Below, one piece after another: positions 54,132 through 63,808 of a DNA stretch of 64,000 nucleotides. Below the pieces are notes generated by a model. The model saw only the letters and a list, made by a program, of their open reading frames with translations, was not told the origin of the DNA and made no database searches. The DNA comes from Gemmatimonadota bacterium (GTDB lineage Bacteria > Gemmatimonadota > Gemmatimonadetes > Longimicrobiales > Gaopeijiaceae): assembly GCA_012960225.1 (NCBI GenBank), contig DUBS01000036.1:1-64000 (forward strand). Reading direction: 5' to 3'. Positions within the stretch are counted from its first letter, which is position 1; the number at the start of each line of letters is the position of its first letter. The position numbers and the translations under genes are program-made.

Positions 54132-55258
54132 GAGGCGACAAACCTCTCTACGGAGGCGGCTATCTGGTCTGCAGCCTCCGGCCGAGCAAGTGAAGTTGCA
54201 GCCACAGCCATGCGTTCCAGAGCTACTCGATCACCTGCGAGGCGGGTAAGCTGTGCCCAAAGAATCTCTCCAGTAAGCCCCGATTCTGGAGTAAACACAG
54301 CTGCACCAGCTTCAGCCAGCGCCCGTGCATTGTGGGTCTGGTGGTCGGCAGCGGCACTAGGAAGAGGAACTAGAATCCCGGGTAGGCCCTGGTTTAAGAG
54401 TTCAGCCGTAAACATCGCCCCCGCCCTGCCCACAGTAAGGTCGGCGGCAGCTAATATATCGGGCATATTGTCGAAATACGGGCTTGGATGTACCCAGTCT
54501 GGATTTCCGAATTTATCCAAGGCGGCTTGCACTGCTCTGTGGTGTTTTGGGCCTGTCGACCACAAAATATGCAAGTGATCTGGTCGATCCAGAGAACGAG
54601 TTGTGACAGCATCCAGAGCGGTGAGAAGCAGCTTATTCAAAGCCTCTGACCCCTGGCTCCCTCCTACAATTAGTACGACAAAAGACTCGTCCGGTAGTTG
54701 GAATAAATCCCTCGCCTGTGAACGCCGACCCAACCCCTTTGGTCGCACCGGGTTTCCAGTAACACAAACCCTATTCCTAACCCCAAGGGGCAGCCCCTCA
54801 GCAGTTCCTTCAAACGCGGTATGAATCTTCTTGGCAAAGCGACTGAGAGCCTTAGTAACCATACCTGGTACAGCATTTTGCTCCTGGATAAGCAGTGGGA
54901 CTCCAGTCAAAGCTGCGATAACACCAGCAGGTGCACAGGCATAGCCACCCGTTATAACCACGGCACTAGGCTGCAAACGACGCATCACCCTAGCTGCTTC
55001 CAAAAGGGAGGAAGCCAAAGCAGGGATAGTGCTCCAGAATGCGCCGCGTAATCCTCGGTCCAGACCACGAACGGGTAAGAGAAAGTGTTCTTCACCCAAT
55101 TTAGGTAGAAGACGTGCCTCAATACCCCGGGTAGCTCCCATGAATACGACTCGGACATCAGGGCGACGGCAACGTAGCGCATCTGCAATGGCAAGAGCTG
55201 GGTAAAGATGTCCACCTGTCCCGCCACCGGCGAAGACAACCACTCGGCCCTCATGCAC
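54128..55258 (-). CDS. murG: MurG GlcNAc transferase (lipid II synthesis)
   Basis: A 376-residue GT-B glycosyltransferase. The N-terminal GGGTGGHLYPALAI (11-24) binds lipid I. The C-terminal half has VGGSQGSEALN, DILAAADLTVGRAGA and VPLPSAAADHQTHNARAL. It adds GlcNAc to lipid I at the cytoplasmic face of the membrane. Overlaps ftsW by eight bases. Confidence 0.97.
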   Translation of the reverse strand: MHEGRVVVFAGGGTGGHLYPALAIADALRCRRPDVRVVFMGATRGIEARLLPKLGEEHFLLPVRGLDRGLRGAFWSTIPALASSLLEAARVMRRLQPSAVVITGGYACAPAGVIAALTGVPLLIQEQNAVPGMVTKALSRFAKKIHTAFEGTAEGLPLGVRNRVCVTGNPVRPKGLGRRSQARDLFQLPDESFVVLIVGGSQGSEALNKLLLTALDAVTTRSLDRPDHLHILWSTGPKHHRAVQAALDKFGNPDWVHPSPYFDNMPDILAAADLTVGRAGAMFTAELLNQGLPGILVPLPSAAADHQTHNARALAEAGAAVFTPESGLTGEILWAQLTRLAGDRVALERMAVAATSLARPEAADQIAASVERFVAS

Positions 55259-56429
55259 GGGCTGCCTTTATACCCGGAGCCATGCGGGCCACCGACACTA
55301 AGATCCCAAGCGACGCGAGCGTCACTATCAGATTAGAGCGGCCGTAAGAAACGAGTGGGAGCGCAAGCCCAGTCGTTGGAAGTAGACTGAGCCCAACCGC
55401 CATATGGAGTAACGCTTGGAGAGCAATGAGACTTGTAAAACCCAGCGCAAGTAATTCCCCAAAGAGATCAGGAGCTCGGCTAGCGATCCGGAACCCAACC
55501 AACACAAGGGCCACATACATCATCAAGAGAACCAGAACTCCAATCAGTCCCCACTGCTCACCGATCATTGAGAAGATGAAATCGTTGTGGGCTTCTGGCA
55601 AAAAGCCGAACCTTTGACGTCCTTGACCGATCCCGACACCGGTAAGCCCCCCAGAACCCAATGCTAGAAGAGATTGGTACGCTTGAAAGCCTGCCCCTGC
55701 GGGATCAGATGAGGGATCGATCCAGGCCAGCAATCGCTTCACCCTGAAGCCTTCCCCCACGAGTTGCCAGTACACGATCGGAGCCAGAACAAGTCCCAAG
55801 AAAACAAAATGGCTAATACGTGCACCAGCAGAGAATATGATTATTAGACCAAGTAGACCGATGAGTAACGCAGTTGAAAAGTCAGGTTCCAGTGCAATAG
55901 GAAGGACCAACAGCGCCCAAGCCACAAGGAATGGTGCCAAACCCTGGCGAAGTGATCTGAATTGAGATGCTTTCTTCACCGCCATTCCAGCAGTCCAGAC
56001 CACAATTGCTATCTTGGCGAATTCTGAAGGCTGCACGGAGATACCAATTCGAAGCCAGCGCCTCGAACCGTTGATTGACGGAGCAATTGATTCAGTCCAA
56101 GGAACGACTAGAAGCACAAGCGATCCAATGCTAATCAATAGCAGTGGCCAGGACAGCCGCGACCAGACCGAATAGGGTATGAATGCGCAGATAGCCATAA
56201 CCACCACACCAATTGCGACACCGATTCCTTGGCGCAGTACGTAGTAGGTGTCTGCTCGCTCTTGTCCCATTGCTAAGATGGAAGAAGCGTTGTAGAGGCT
56301 AACAAGACCGCAGATCAGCAGAAGCGCGGTAAGCACGATCACAGCTGAGGCCTCCCAACCACTCCCTAGACCCGAGTCAGGAAATCGAACGGGACCCGTC
56401 GGAGCCACATCTACTGGGCGAGCCGTCAT
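55251..56429 (-). CDS. ftsW: FtsW septal peptidoglycan polymerase
   Basis: A 392-residue SEDS protein with about ten membrane helices. Hallmarks are NGSRRWLRIG, VQPSEFAKIA, EPDFSTALLI, EAHNDFIFSMIGEQWG and LPLVSYGRSNL near the end. With FtsI it polymerises septal peptidoglycan. Overlaps murD by four bases. In the final motif Arg takes the place of the commoner Gly-Ser, SYGRSN, a minor variant. Confidence 0.96.
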   Translation of the reverse strand: MTARPVDVAPTGPVRFPDSGLGSGWEASAVIVLTALLLICGLVSLYNASSILAMGQERADTYYVLRQGIGVAIGVVVMAICAFIPYSVWSRLSWPLLLISIGSLVLLVVPWTESIAPSINGSRRWLRIGISVQPSEFAKIAIVVWTAGMAVKKASQFRSLRQGLAPFLVAWALLVLPIALEPDFSTALLIGLLGLIIIFSAGARISHFVFLGLVLAPIVYWQLVGEGFRVKRLLAWIDPSSDPAGAGFQAYQSLLALGSGGLTGVGIGQGRQRFGFLPEAHNDFIFSMIGEQWGLIGVLVLLMMYVALVLVGFRIASRAPDLFGELLALGFTSLIALQALLHMAVGLSLLPTTGLALPLVSYGRSNLIVTLASLGILVSVARMAPGIKAARA

Positions 56430-57781
56430 AGTGACTCGCGCGCGAGTGCGGCAAACACTTGGCCTCGCTCTTCATAGTTATCAAACATGTCAAAACTCGA
56501 ACAAGCGGGTGATAAGAGGATCACATCACCCTCCTCGGCTAGTTTCTTCGCACGCTGAACAACCAATCCCAGATCACCATCCACTAGTACTGCCTCTTCA
56601 ACTTCGCTGACAATGCGCGGAGCTGCCGCGCCATACGCGAGTACAGCACGTAGATGGGCTGCGGACGGTATGAGTGACCTAAAATTCTCACCCTTGTCGA
56701 CCCCACCCAACAGGAGAACAACCGGTTGAGTTAGGCTCTCTAGAGCGCTACGCGTAGCTGCGACATTTGTAGCCTTGGAGTCGTTAAGCCAAACAACTCC
56801 GTTGCGGGCAGCTACGAGTTCTAGCCTATGCGGCAACGGGCGGGCAGTGTGCAGACCAGCAGCAATCGATTCAGCTGGAACGCCCACCAGGCGTGCGGCT
56901 AATGATGCCGCCAACGCATTCCGGATATTGTGCCGTCCAATGAGTGAGAGATCGTCCATCTCCAGTAGTGGATACCGATCATCTTCGAAACGCAAAGTTA
57001 GAACGCCGTCGGTCATGAAAGCGTGAGTTTCCGATTGCTCGTCTTCTCCATAATAGAAACGGATCCCTGGGGCGTTACCGATGAGTGACTCCACAACACC
57101 GTCACCTTCGGGTAAAACCCACATACTCTGGTGATCCGCGTTGTCAAAGATCCTCGCCTTATCCGCGTAATAAGCCTCAAGGGATGGATACCGGTCCAGA
57201 TGATCCGGAGACAAGTTTGTCAGTACGCCAACATCAGGCCTGAATGACTGAATCGTGGACAGTTGGAAGGAACTCATTTCGAGCACATACCAGTCCGGAG
57301 CAGGCACCATGAGAGCGAGTTCTGAAGCAGCTGGGGCGAGACCACCTCCCACGTTTCCACCCACCCGAACACGCACCCCTGCCGTTTCAAGAAGGTGTCC
57401 CAAAAGCAAGGTTGTCGTTGTCTTTCCATTAGTCCCTGTGACGGCAATTAATGAACCAGAGAAGAACTGAACAGCAAATTCAGGCTCGGAGATCCACCGG
57501 ATACCCCGATCCTGGAGTACTCTGAGTATCGGAGCATGGGGAGGGATTCCTGGACTGACGACAACCACGTCAGCTTCCTCCAATCGCTCGATATCGTGCC
57601 TTCCGAGTTCAACTTGAGCACCTCTTTCTCGCAGATGGGCTCGACGAGTTGCAACCTCGGGTTCAATGCGCAGATCCGAGACATAGACATCTCCTCCCTT
57701 ATCGAGGGCCAATCGAGCTGCGGCAAAACCGCTTGCTCCGAGGCCAATGACAGCTATATGTGATCCACTCAGTCCGCTCAT
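56426..57781 (-). CDS. murD: UDP-MurNAc-L-alanine:D-glutamate ligase
   Basis: A 451-residue Mur ligase. The ATP loop GTNGKTTTT is at 116-124; NLSPDHLDRY and WLNDSKATNVAAT are present. It adds D-Glu. Overlaps ftsW by four bases; 46 bases separate it from mraY upstream. Confidence 0.97.
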   Translation of the reverse strand: MSGLSGSHIAVIGLGASGFAAARLALDKGGDVYVSDLRIEPEVATRRAHLRERGAQVELGRHDIERLEEADVVVVSPGIPPHAPILRVLQDRGIRWISEPEFAVQFFSGSLIAVTGTNGKTTTTLLLGHLLETAGVRVRVGGNVGGGLAPAASELALMVPAPDWYVLEMSSFQLSTIQSFRPDVGVLTNLSPDHLDRYPSLEAYYADKARIFDNADHQSMWVLPEGDGVVESLIGNAPGIRFYYGEDEQSETHAFMTDGVLTLRFEDDRYPLLEMDDLSLIGRHNIRNALAASLAARLVGVPAESIAAGLHTARPLPHRLELVAARNGVVWLNDSKATNVAATRSALESLTQPVVLLLGGVDKGENFRSLIPSAAHLRAVLAYGAAAPRIVSEVEEAVLVDGDLGLVVQRAKKLAEEGDVILLSPACSSFDMFDNYEERGQVFAALARESL

Positions 57782-57827
57782 TCCACTTACTCCGAGCGGC
57801 TTTTTCGGTCCAATACGGCATGTTCTA

Positions 57828-58934
57828 TCACCTTATTTTCAGTGTACTAATGGCCAGCATCGCAAATAGAATCCCAATGATCCAAAAGCGTGTCACCACT
57901 TTTGTCTCAGGCCAACCAAGTGCTTCGAAGTGGTGATGGATGGGTGCCATCCTGAAGACCCGGCGCCCTTCCCCGAAACGGAGGCGCGTATACATGAAGA
58001 AACCCCTTTGGATGATTACCGAGAGGGTTTCCATAACGAAGACCCCACCTACGATAACCAGCAGAAATTCGGCCTTGAGCAAGATTGCCATCACTCCCAA
58101 AGCACCTCCGAGAGCCAATGAGCCTGTATCGCCCATAAAGACTTGAGCTGGATAGGCGTTGTACCAGAGGAAACCGATCGCCGCACCTGCAAGTGCGACC
58201 GCAAAGATCATCAACTCTCCTGCTCCCGGTAGGTAGAAAAACCCTAGGTACTCGGACATGTCGAAACGACCAGCGATGTACGCGAAAATACCCAATGTCA
58301 CAGCTGCTATTGCGCCCAATCCTGCGGCGAGCCCGTCTAGTCCATCAGTCAGGTTTACCGCATTTGAAGAACCAGATACAACAACCCCTGTGAACAGGAT
58401 AAATGACCAGACTGCAAACCTTGCTTGAACGTCTGAGAAGAAGGGTACGGCAGTCGCGGTAGATGCATGCGGCGAGATCTGGTTGAACACTAGGAACGCT
58501 CCTAGAGCAAGCCCAAAGCTCCACTGGCCAATCATTTTGTATCTGGCAACCAAACCACGTGTCTTCCCCTGCACTACCTTGAGATAGTCATCAAGGAAAC
58601 CGATCATCCCCATCCAGATGAGGGAGACAAGTGCAATCACTGTGTACCAGTTCGTCAGTTCAGCCCAAAGAAGAGTGGAAAGAACTGTAGACATGATGAT
58701 GATCACACCACCCATCGTTGGAGTCCCTGCCTTTGACCAATGTGATTCAGGGCCTACTTCTCGAACAATTTGGCCAACCTTGGCACGCCGAAGACGCCGG
58801 ATAACAATCGGACCGAGCACGAATGCAATCATGAGTGCAGTCACGACTGCACCTGCTGCCCGGAACGTTATATAGCGGAATACATTGAAAACGAAGTTCA
58901 CGTCCGAGAGACTGGGCATAAGGTGGTAGAGCAT
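57828..58934 (-). CDS. mraY: MraY phospho-MurNAc-pentapeptide transferase
   Basis: A 368-residue polytopic membrane enzyme. GTPTMGGVIII, FLDDYLKVVQ, NLTDGLDGLA, MGDTGSLALGG and IHHHFEALGW are all conserved sites. It makes lipid I on undecaprenyl phosphate. Its ATG shares one base with the murF stop. Confidence 0.97.
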   Translation of the reverse strand: MLYHLMPSLSDVNFVFNVFRYITFRAAGAVVTALMIAFVLGPIVIRRLRRAKVGQIVREVGPESHWSKAGTPTMGGVIIIMSTVLSTLLWAELTNWYTVIALVSLIWMGMIGFLDDYLKVVQGKTRGLVARYKMIGQWSFGLALGAFLVFNQISPHASTATAVPFFSDVQARFAVWSFILFTGVVVSGSSNAVNLTDGLDGLAAGLGAIAAVTLGIFAYIAGRFDMSEYLGFFYLPGAGELMIFAVALAGAAIGFLWYNAYPAQVFMGDTGSLALGGALGVMAILLKAEFLLVIVGGVFVMETLSVIIQRGFFMYTRLRFGEGRRVFRMAPIHHHFEALGWPETKVVTRFWIIGILFAMLAISTLKIR

Positions 58935-60337
58935 CAGGCTTCACCCACCACGATACTGGTACCTTTGCTACCAAAATCTGAGTCCAGAAGAGGAAGCATG
59001 GCCTCCAGAGCGATTCCTCTCGAAGCTTTGAGTAGAAGAACCTCGTCTCCCTCGAGCCAGTCACGGAGCGCTGGGTAGGCCTTCCTCCAATCCTGAGATC
59101 GAAGAACCTCGGGCTCATCCACTTCTAGCGCCTCGGCAGCTTCAGCGAATCCTCCGGTCGCCACCACCAAGTCGATATTCAGGCCGAGCGCGTATTCGAG
59201 AGTTTCTTCGTGAAGCCGGGCAGCCTCATTGCCCAGTTCCAGCATGGTACCCAAGACGGCAACAGTCCGTGAATTGCCAGGCTGGTCAATGAGTACCTCA
59301 AGTGCTGCTCTCAGGCTTTGCGGGTTCGCATTGTAACAATCAGCCACCACTCTCACATTTCCAATCTGGCGCATCTCACAACGGAGAGGAGAGACTTCGG
59401 CTGAGGCCAGACCACGGACAGCATCTCGGGGGCTAACACCCACAAGTTCGGAGATAGCCAGAGAAATCAGAGCATTTACCACAGAATGACGGCCGGGCAG
59501 TGAGAGGGTCACCGGATGCCCTCGCCATTTGAAACGAGGTGCCCCGAAGACATCTAGTTCGAATTGCTCTGGCCTGAGATTAGGATCAGCGCGTTCGCTC
59601 CAACCCGCAATGCGAAGATCCGAGCAAATTGCTCGTGCGGCGTCTACCAGTGCCGGAGGCTTGTCGCCAACAACACAGCGACCGCCTTCTGTCATGCTCC
59701 TAAACAGGTCTAGTTTTTCGTCCAATACGCCCGCCAAGGAACCGAGCCTGTCAAGATGGCTCTCTCCCACGGTGGTCACGACAGCTATATCTGGGCGGGC
59801 TATAGCAGAGAGCATAGAAATCTCCCCCGGCTCATTCGAACCCATCTCGACCAAAACGACCTCAGCCTCTGTAGGTGTTGAGAGCAGTGTCAGTGGCACC
59901 CCGATGCGGTTGTTGAGATTGCCAGAAGTCGCATGCACTACTCGCGTCATCCCAAGTGCGGCACGGGTAAGGTCTTTCGTCGTAGTCTTTCCTGATGATC
60001 CTGTGATTGCGACAACCGGAACGTCTAGAGCGTTACGTCGAAAAGTTGCAAGCGATCCGAGCGCTACCAGAGTATCATCCACAGGGTAAAGAGGGGCGCT
60101 CGGATTAGTCTCTACTGGCCTCGAAACCACCGCGCCAGATGCCCCCTTCGCCAAGGCATCCACCACAAAATCGTGACCATCAAAGGACTCACCCACGAGT
60201 GCGACAAAGAGTGTCCCTTCCCCAACCGAACGCGAGTCTGTAGAGACGCTAGCATACTCTAGTGAAGGATCAGCCAGATCGACACTTAACCCGAGCGCCT
60301 GACGAACCGAACGGTCAGTCCATGTGAACTGACTCAT
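58934..60337 (-). CDS. murF: UDP-MurNAc-tripeptide D-alanyl-D-alanine ligase
   Basis: A 467-residue Mur ligase with ATP loop GSSGKTTTK at 113-121, then EMGSNEPGEI and DCYNANPQSLRAAL. It adds D-Ala-D-Ala. The DSR motif (STDSRSV, about 32-38) lies in the UDP-binding domain. Overlaps murE by four bases. Confidence 0.97.
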   Translation of the reverse strand: MSQFTWTDRSVRQALGLSVDLADPSLEYASVSTDSRSVGEGTLFVALVGESFDGHDFVVDALAKGASGAVVSRPVETNPSAPLYPVDDTLVALGSLATFRRNALDVPVVAITGSSGKTTTKDLTRAALGMTRVVHATSGNLNNRIGVPLTLLSTPTEAEVVLVEMGSNEPGEISMLSAIARPDIAVVTTVGESHLDRLGSLAGVLDEKLDLFRSMTEGGRCVVGDKPPALVDAARAICSDLRIAGWSERADPNLRPEQFELDVFGAPRFKWRGHPVTLSLPGRHSVVNALISLAISELVGVSPRDAVRGLASAEVSPLRCEMRQIGNVRVVADCYNANPQSLRAALEVLIDQPGNSRTVAVLGTMLELGNEAARLHEETLEYALGLNIDLVVATGGFAEAAEALEVDEPEVLRSQDWRKAYPALRDWLEGDEVLLLKASRGIALEAMLPLLDSDFGSKGTSIVVGEA

Positions 60338-61812
60338 GAAACCCCTAACTCCGTTAAGCAGTCCTGGACAATCGCTCGCTCGTCGAAAGGTCGCTGCTCA
60401 TCACCAACTACTTGATAGGTTTCATGACCCTTCCCGGCCAAGAGCAGAGTATCGCCTTCCTGGGCTGTCGATAATGCAAGCCGAATAGCGTCGTTTCGGT
60501 CAACAACACGCTCGTGATTTTTTCCTTTGAGTCCTTCAACGAGGTCATCAAGAATCTGCTCAGGATCTTCTGTACGAGGATTATCAGAGGTGAGTACCAC
60601 AACATCAGCACTCCGCGCCACAGCTGCTGCCATTGGACCACGCTTCATCCTGTCCCGATCACCGCCAGCACCAAATACCACGATGAGTCGACCCTGGGTT
60701 GTTAAGGGTTCTAACGCTTCAAGAACACTCTCGAGGGCCGCAGGAGTATGTGCGAAATCGATAAGAACAGTGAACGGCTCGGTTGCCACTGTCTCCAACC
60801 GTCCCGCTACCTGAGGTGCGGTGGAGAGCCCTGAAGCAATCTCGTCAATCGAAAGGCCGTAAACTGCTCCCACAGCAGCTGCACCCAATGCATTCTCAAT
60901 ATTAAAGCGGGCAAGTAGTGGAAGGCTCACTTCGCTTCGCTCGCCGTCAATCACTAACGTAAAATCAGAACCATTTGGGCCCATCTGAACTGACTCTGCA
61001 TAGACATCAGCCGGACTGTTGAGAGCAAATGTGCGAATCGAGCGCCCATTCGCATCCAAATTACTCCAGGCTTCGTCATCGGCGTTTATGACTAGAGTTC
61101 CCTGAGAAGCGACTAGTTCTACTAGGCGGGCCTTAGCTCCGAAGTACTCATCAATATCCCCATGGTAGTCTAAGTGATCATGGGAAAGATTCGTGAATAC
61201 TCCAACATCGAAAATGACTCCATCTATACGATGCTGATCTAGCGCGTGGGAGGACGCCTCCATCACGACAGCTTCCATCCCTCCATCAACGAGCTGTCGA
61301 AGAAAGATCGCGACCTGGACAGGGCCGGGAGTCGTTAGCCCTTCTGTGCCTGGACGAACACCTTGTTCATCGAAAACCCCGAGAGTACCAATCGCGGCTG
61401 TAGGCCCTTTCTGCCCCATCAAGTACCGAGCAAGAAGCGCTGTCGTGGTCTTTCCGTTGGTACCCGTAACACCAACCGTGAACATGCATCTACTTCCGGT
61501 ACCGATAACCTCACGGGCAACTAATGCTGCTGAACGACGTCCATTTGTAACGATGATCTGAGGCACCTCAATATCGACCTTGCGCTCAACAACGGCTGCA
61601 ACTGCTCCATTAAAGACAGCACCAGCTACGAAGTCATGTGCATCGAGAGAATCTCCCTGCCAGGCAAGGAAAAGATCTCCCGGACGTGTCTCTCGTGAGT
61701 CTTGGCATACCCCTATAACGGAAAGATCCTCCGGACCGTGGAACTCCCTAAGGAGTCCAGCCACCCGGAGGATTTCGCCCACCTTAGCTAGAGTGGAAGT
61801 AGTCTCAATCAC
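60334..61812 (-). CDS. murE: UDP-MurNAc-tripeptide synthetase, meso-DAP type
   Basis: A 492-residue Mur ligase. ATP loop GTNGKTTTA at 117-125, EASSHALDQHRI and FAHTPAALE are present. The DNPR motif in LTSDNPRTEDPEQI selects meso-diaminopimelate rather than lysine, so the peptidoglycan is of the DAP type. Overlaps ftsI by eight bases. Confidence 0.97.
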   Translation of the reverse strand: MIETTSTLAKVGEILRVAGLLREFHGPEDLSVIGVCQDSRETRPGDLFLAWQGDSLDAHDFVAGAVFNGAVAAVVERKVDIEVPQIIVTNGRRSAALVAREVIGTGSRCMFTVGVTGTNGKTTTALLARYLMGQKGPTAAIGTLGVFDEQGVRPGTEGLTTPGPVQVAIFLRQLVDGGMEAVVMEASSHALDQHRIDGVIFDVGVFTNLSHDHLDYHGDIDEYFGAKARLVELVASQGTLVINADDEAWSNLDANGRSIRTFALNSPADVYAESVQMGPNGSDFTLVIDGERSEVSLPLLARFNIENALGAAAVGAVYGLSIDEIASGLSTAPQVAGRLETVATEPFTVLIDFAHTPAALESVLEALEPLTTQGRLIVVFGAGGDRDRMKRGPMAAAVARSADVVVLTSDNPRTEDPEQILDDLVEGLKGKNHERVVDRNDAIRLALSTAQEGDTLLLAGKGHETYQVVGDEQRPFDERAIVQDCLTELGVS

Positions 61813-63808
61813 GGTTGGTCCTCGGGCGTACGATCAGTGCTACCGTATCCCCTGCGACGACCTGCATCCCAGGCCCAGGCTCTGTTCCGAGGATTACTCC
61901 ACCGTGCGTGTTGGAGACACGTAAGCCCATCCCGTGGAGTCGGCGTACAGCAGTCCTCAAGGGCACTCCAGCTAACGGTGGAACTGAAATCCTTTCACTC
62001 GCAGTTCCACCACTAGCAAGTCCCATACCCACGGGCATCTCTGGTTCATCTAGTCCTTCCGTGGGAAAATCCAATTCCTGATTTACGAATGCGGCACTTG
62101 GGGCTGATGTAGCAAGCGGTTCAGCGAATTTACCAGACTGGACTAGACGCGTCCGGTCGATATGCTTCCCACTTGCAGCCAGAGCCGCTTGCATTGTAGC
62201 TCGGGTCACAGGAGCAGCCACGGCACCCCCATAATAGGCTCCTTGAGGGCGCTCCAGCTTCACGAAAACCACAAGTTGAGGGTCTTCTGCGGGGAAAAAT
62301 CCTACAAATGACGACCAGTAGGCTCCGCTCTCGTATCCACCCTCAGGAGAATAAAGCCGCGTCGTGCCGCTTTTACCTGCCACCTGAAATGTACCGAGTT
62401 GCGCTGACTTGCCGGTTCCATCTTCAACAACGTCTACTAGCACTCCCCCTATTCTTCGAGCAATCTCCTCTGGGATGACTTGGCGAACCATGTGTGGCTC
62501 GAATTGCTCCTTAAGGCTACCGTCGCTTCCCCGGATCTCCTTAACGAGGAGAGGCTGCATTAATCGGCCACCGTTAGCGAGGGCACCGTAAGCCATCGCC
62601 ATCTGGAGCGGAGTCACAGATACCTCGTATCCTATAGCTAGCGAAGCTGGAGATTGAGAAGACCAGCGTTCGGGCTTGCGAAGCGTGCCACCGACCTCAC
62701 CGGGAATCTGAATTCCGGTTGGCGTTCCAAAGCCGAAATCCCTGAGAGTCTCGTACTGTATGCGTGGGGACATTCGACTAGCTGCTTTTGCTATTCCTAC
62801 GTTCGATGACACGCGGAGTGCATCAGCAATCGACATGCGGCCCTCACTATGGACATCGTGAAGTGTCCTGCCAGCAACCGTCCACGTGCCATTCTCTACG
62901 TCCACGGTGTCTTCCAGAGACGCGAGATCATTTTCAAGAAGACCAGAGACGGTAAACGGCTTGAACGTCGATCCCGGCTCAAAGGGTGTATTGATTGCGG
63001 AAAGCGAGGCGGTCTTGCCATCCCGGATGGAGACAAGGGCGAGGATCTCCCCGGTATTTGGAATAGTTACAAGGACGTCACCACCTCTAGCCTCGGTTTC
63101 CAGAATCGACTCTTCAAGTGCTTGTCGTGCGATCTCCTGGAGATCCATATCAAGCGTGAGAATTATGTTTCCACCCGACTTCGGTGGCTCCAAGACATAA
63201 CGGTTGCCAGGGATCGTCTGCCCCATATTATTTCTTGCAACGACTTCCCGACCCGGGATGCCCCTGAGGATTTCTTCGAAGGCCTGCTCAATCCCCCCTG
63301 TTCCCTCATTGTCGAGTACAACGCCAAGAACGCCACGCGCGAGGTCTCCGTACGGGTGATACCGCTGGAACTCACGCTTGAGGTGGATCCCCCGAACCTC
63401 ACCTAGAGCTTCTCGGACCGTGGGTGGATAACGACCAGGGATAACGTTCCAAGGTTTTCCGTTCGAAGCCACTTCCACAGCCTTAGACGAAGAAATCCCC
63501 AAGCTCGAGGTGAGAAGAACTGCAGCTTTGGCCGGGTCTCTTAGCTCGCGGGGAACAACACTGACGATGAAACGCTCTTGTGAGAGAGCAAGCGGAAGTC
63601 CACCACTATCCATTACCCATCCCCTCTCAGCTGGGACTTCTCCTTCACGTTGATGCTGACCTTCAGCTACCTCACGCCAATGGGACGCCTGCACTCCTTG
63701 GATTTGAATCGCGCGAGCACAAATAAGTGATGAGATAGCGAGCCAGAAACCAAGCAGTGTTCTGCGACGCCAGGGGCTAGGATCAGATTGATTAGGGCGA
63801 CGCTTCAT
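61805..63808 (-). CDS. ftsI: FtsI/PBP3-type transpeptidase with C-terminal PASTA domain
   Basis: A 667-residue class B penicillin-binding protein. One membrane helix (about 17-33) precedes a dimerisation domain and the transpeptidase. Active-site motifs are Ser280-Thr-Phe-Lys283 (GSTFKPF), Ser334-Ser-Asn336 (SSNVG) and Lys479-Ser-Gly-Thr482 (KSGT). Residues about 602-663 form one PASTA domain (PPLAGVPLRTAVRRLHGMGL...), not found in the proteobacterial FtsI. It cross-links septal peptidoglycan with FtsW. Overlaps ftsL by four bases. Confidence 0.95.
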   Translation of the reverse strand: MKRRPNQSDPSPWRRRTLLGFWLAISSLICARAIQIQGVQASHWREVAEGQHQREGEVPAERGWVMDSGGLPLALSQERFIVSVVPRELRDPAKAAVLLTSSLGISSSKAVEVASNGKPWNVIPGRYPPTVREALGEVRGIHLKREFQRYHPYGDLARGVLGVVLDNEGTGGIEQAFEEILRGIPGREVVARNNMGQTIPGNRYVLEPPKSGGNIILTLDMDLQEIARQALEESILETEARGGDVLVTIPNTGEILALVSIRDGKTASLSAINTPFEPGSTFKPFTVSGLLENDLASLEDTVDVENGTWTVAGRTLHDVHSEGRMSIADALRVSSNVGIAKAASRMSPRIQYETLRDFGFGTPTGIQIPGEVGGTLRKPERWSSQSPASLAIGYEVSVTPLQMAMAYGALANGGRLMQPLLVKEIRGSDGSLKEQFEPHMVRQVIPEEIARRIGGVLVDVVEDGTGKSAQLGTFQVAGKSGTTRLYSPEGGYESGAYWSSFVGFFPAEDPQLVVFVKLERPQGAYYGGAVAAPVTRATMQAALAASGKHIDRTRLVQSGKFAEPLATSAPSAAFVNQELDFPTEGLDEPEMPVGMGLASGGTASERISVPPLAGVPLRTAVRRLHGMGLRVSNTHGGVILGTEPGPGMQVVAGDTVALIVRPRTNRD

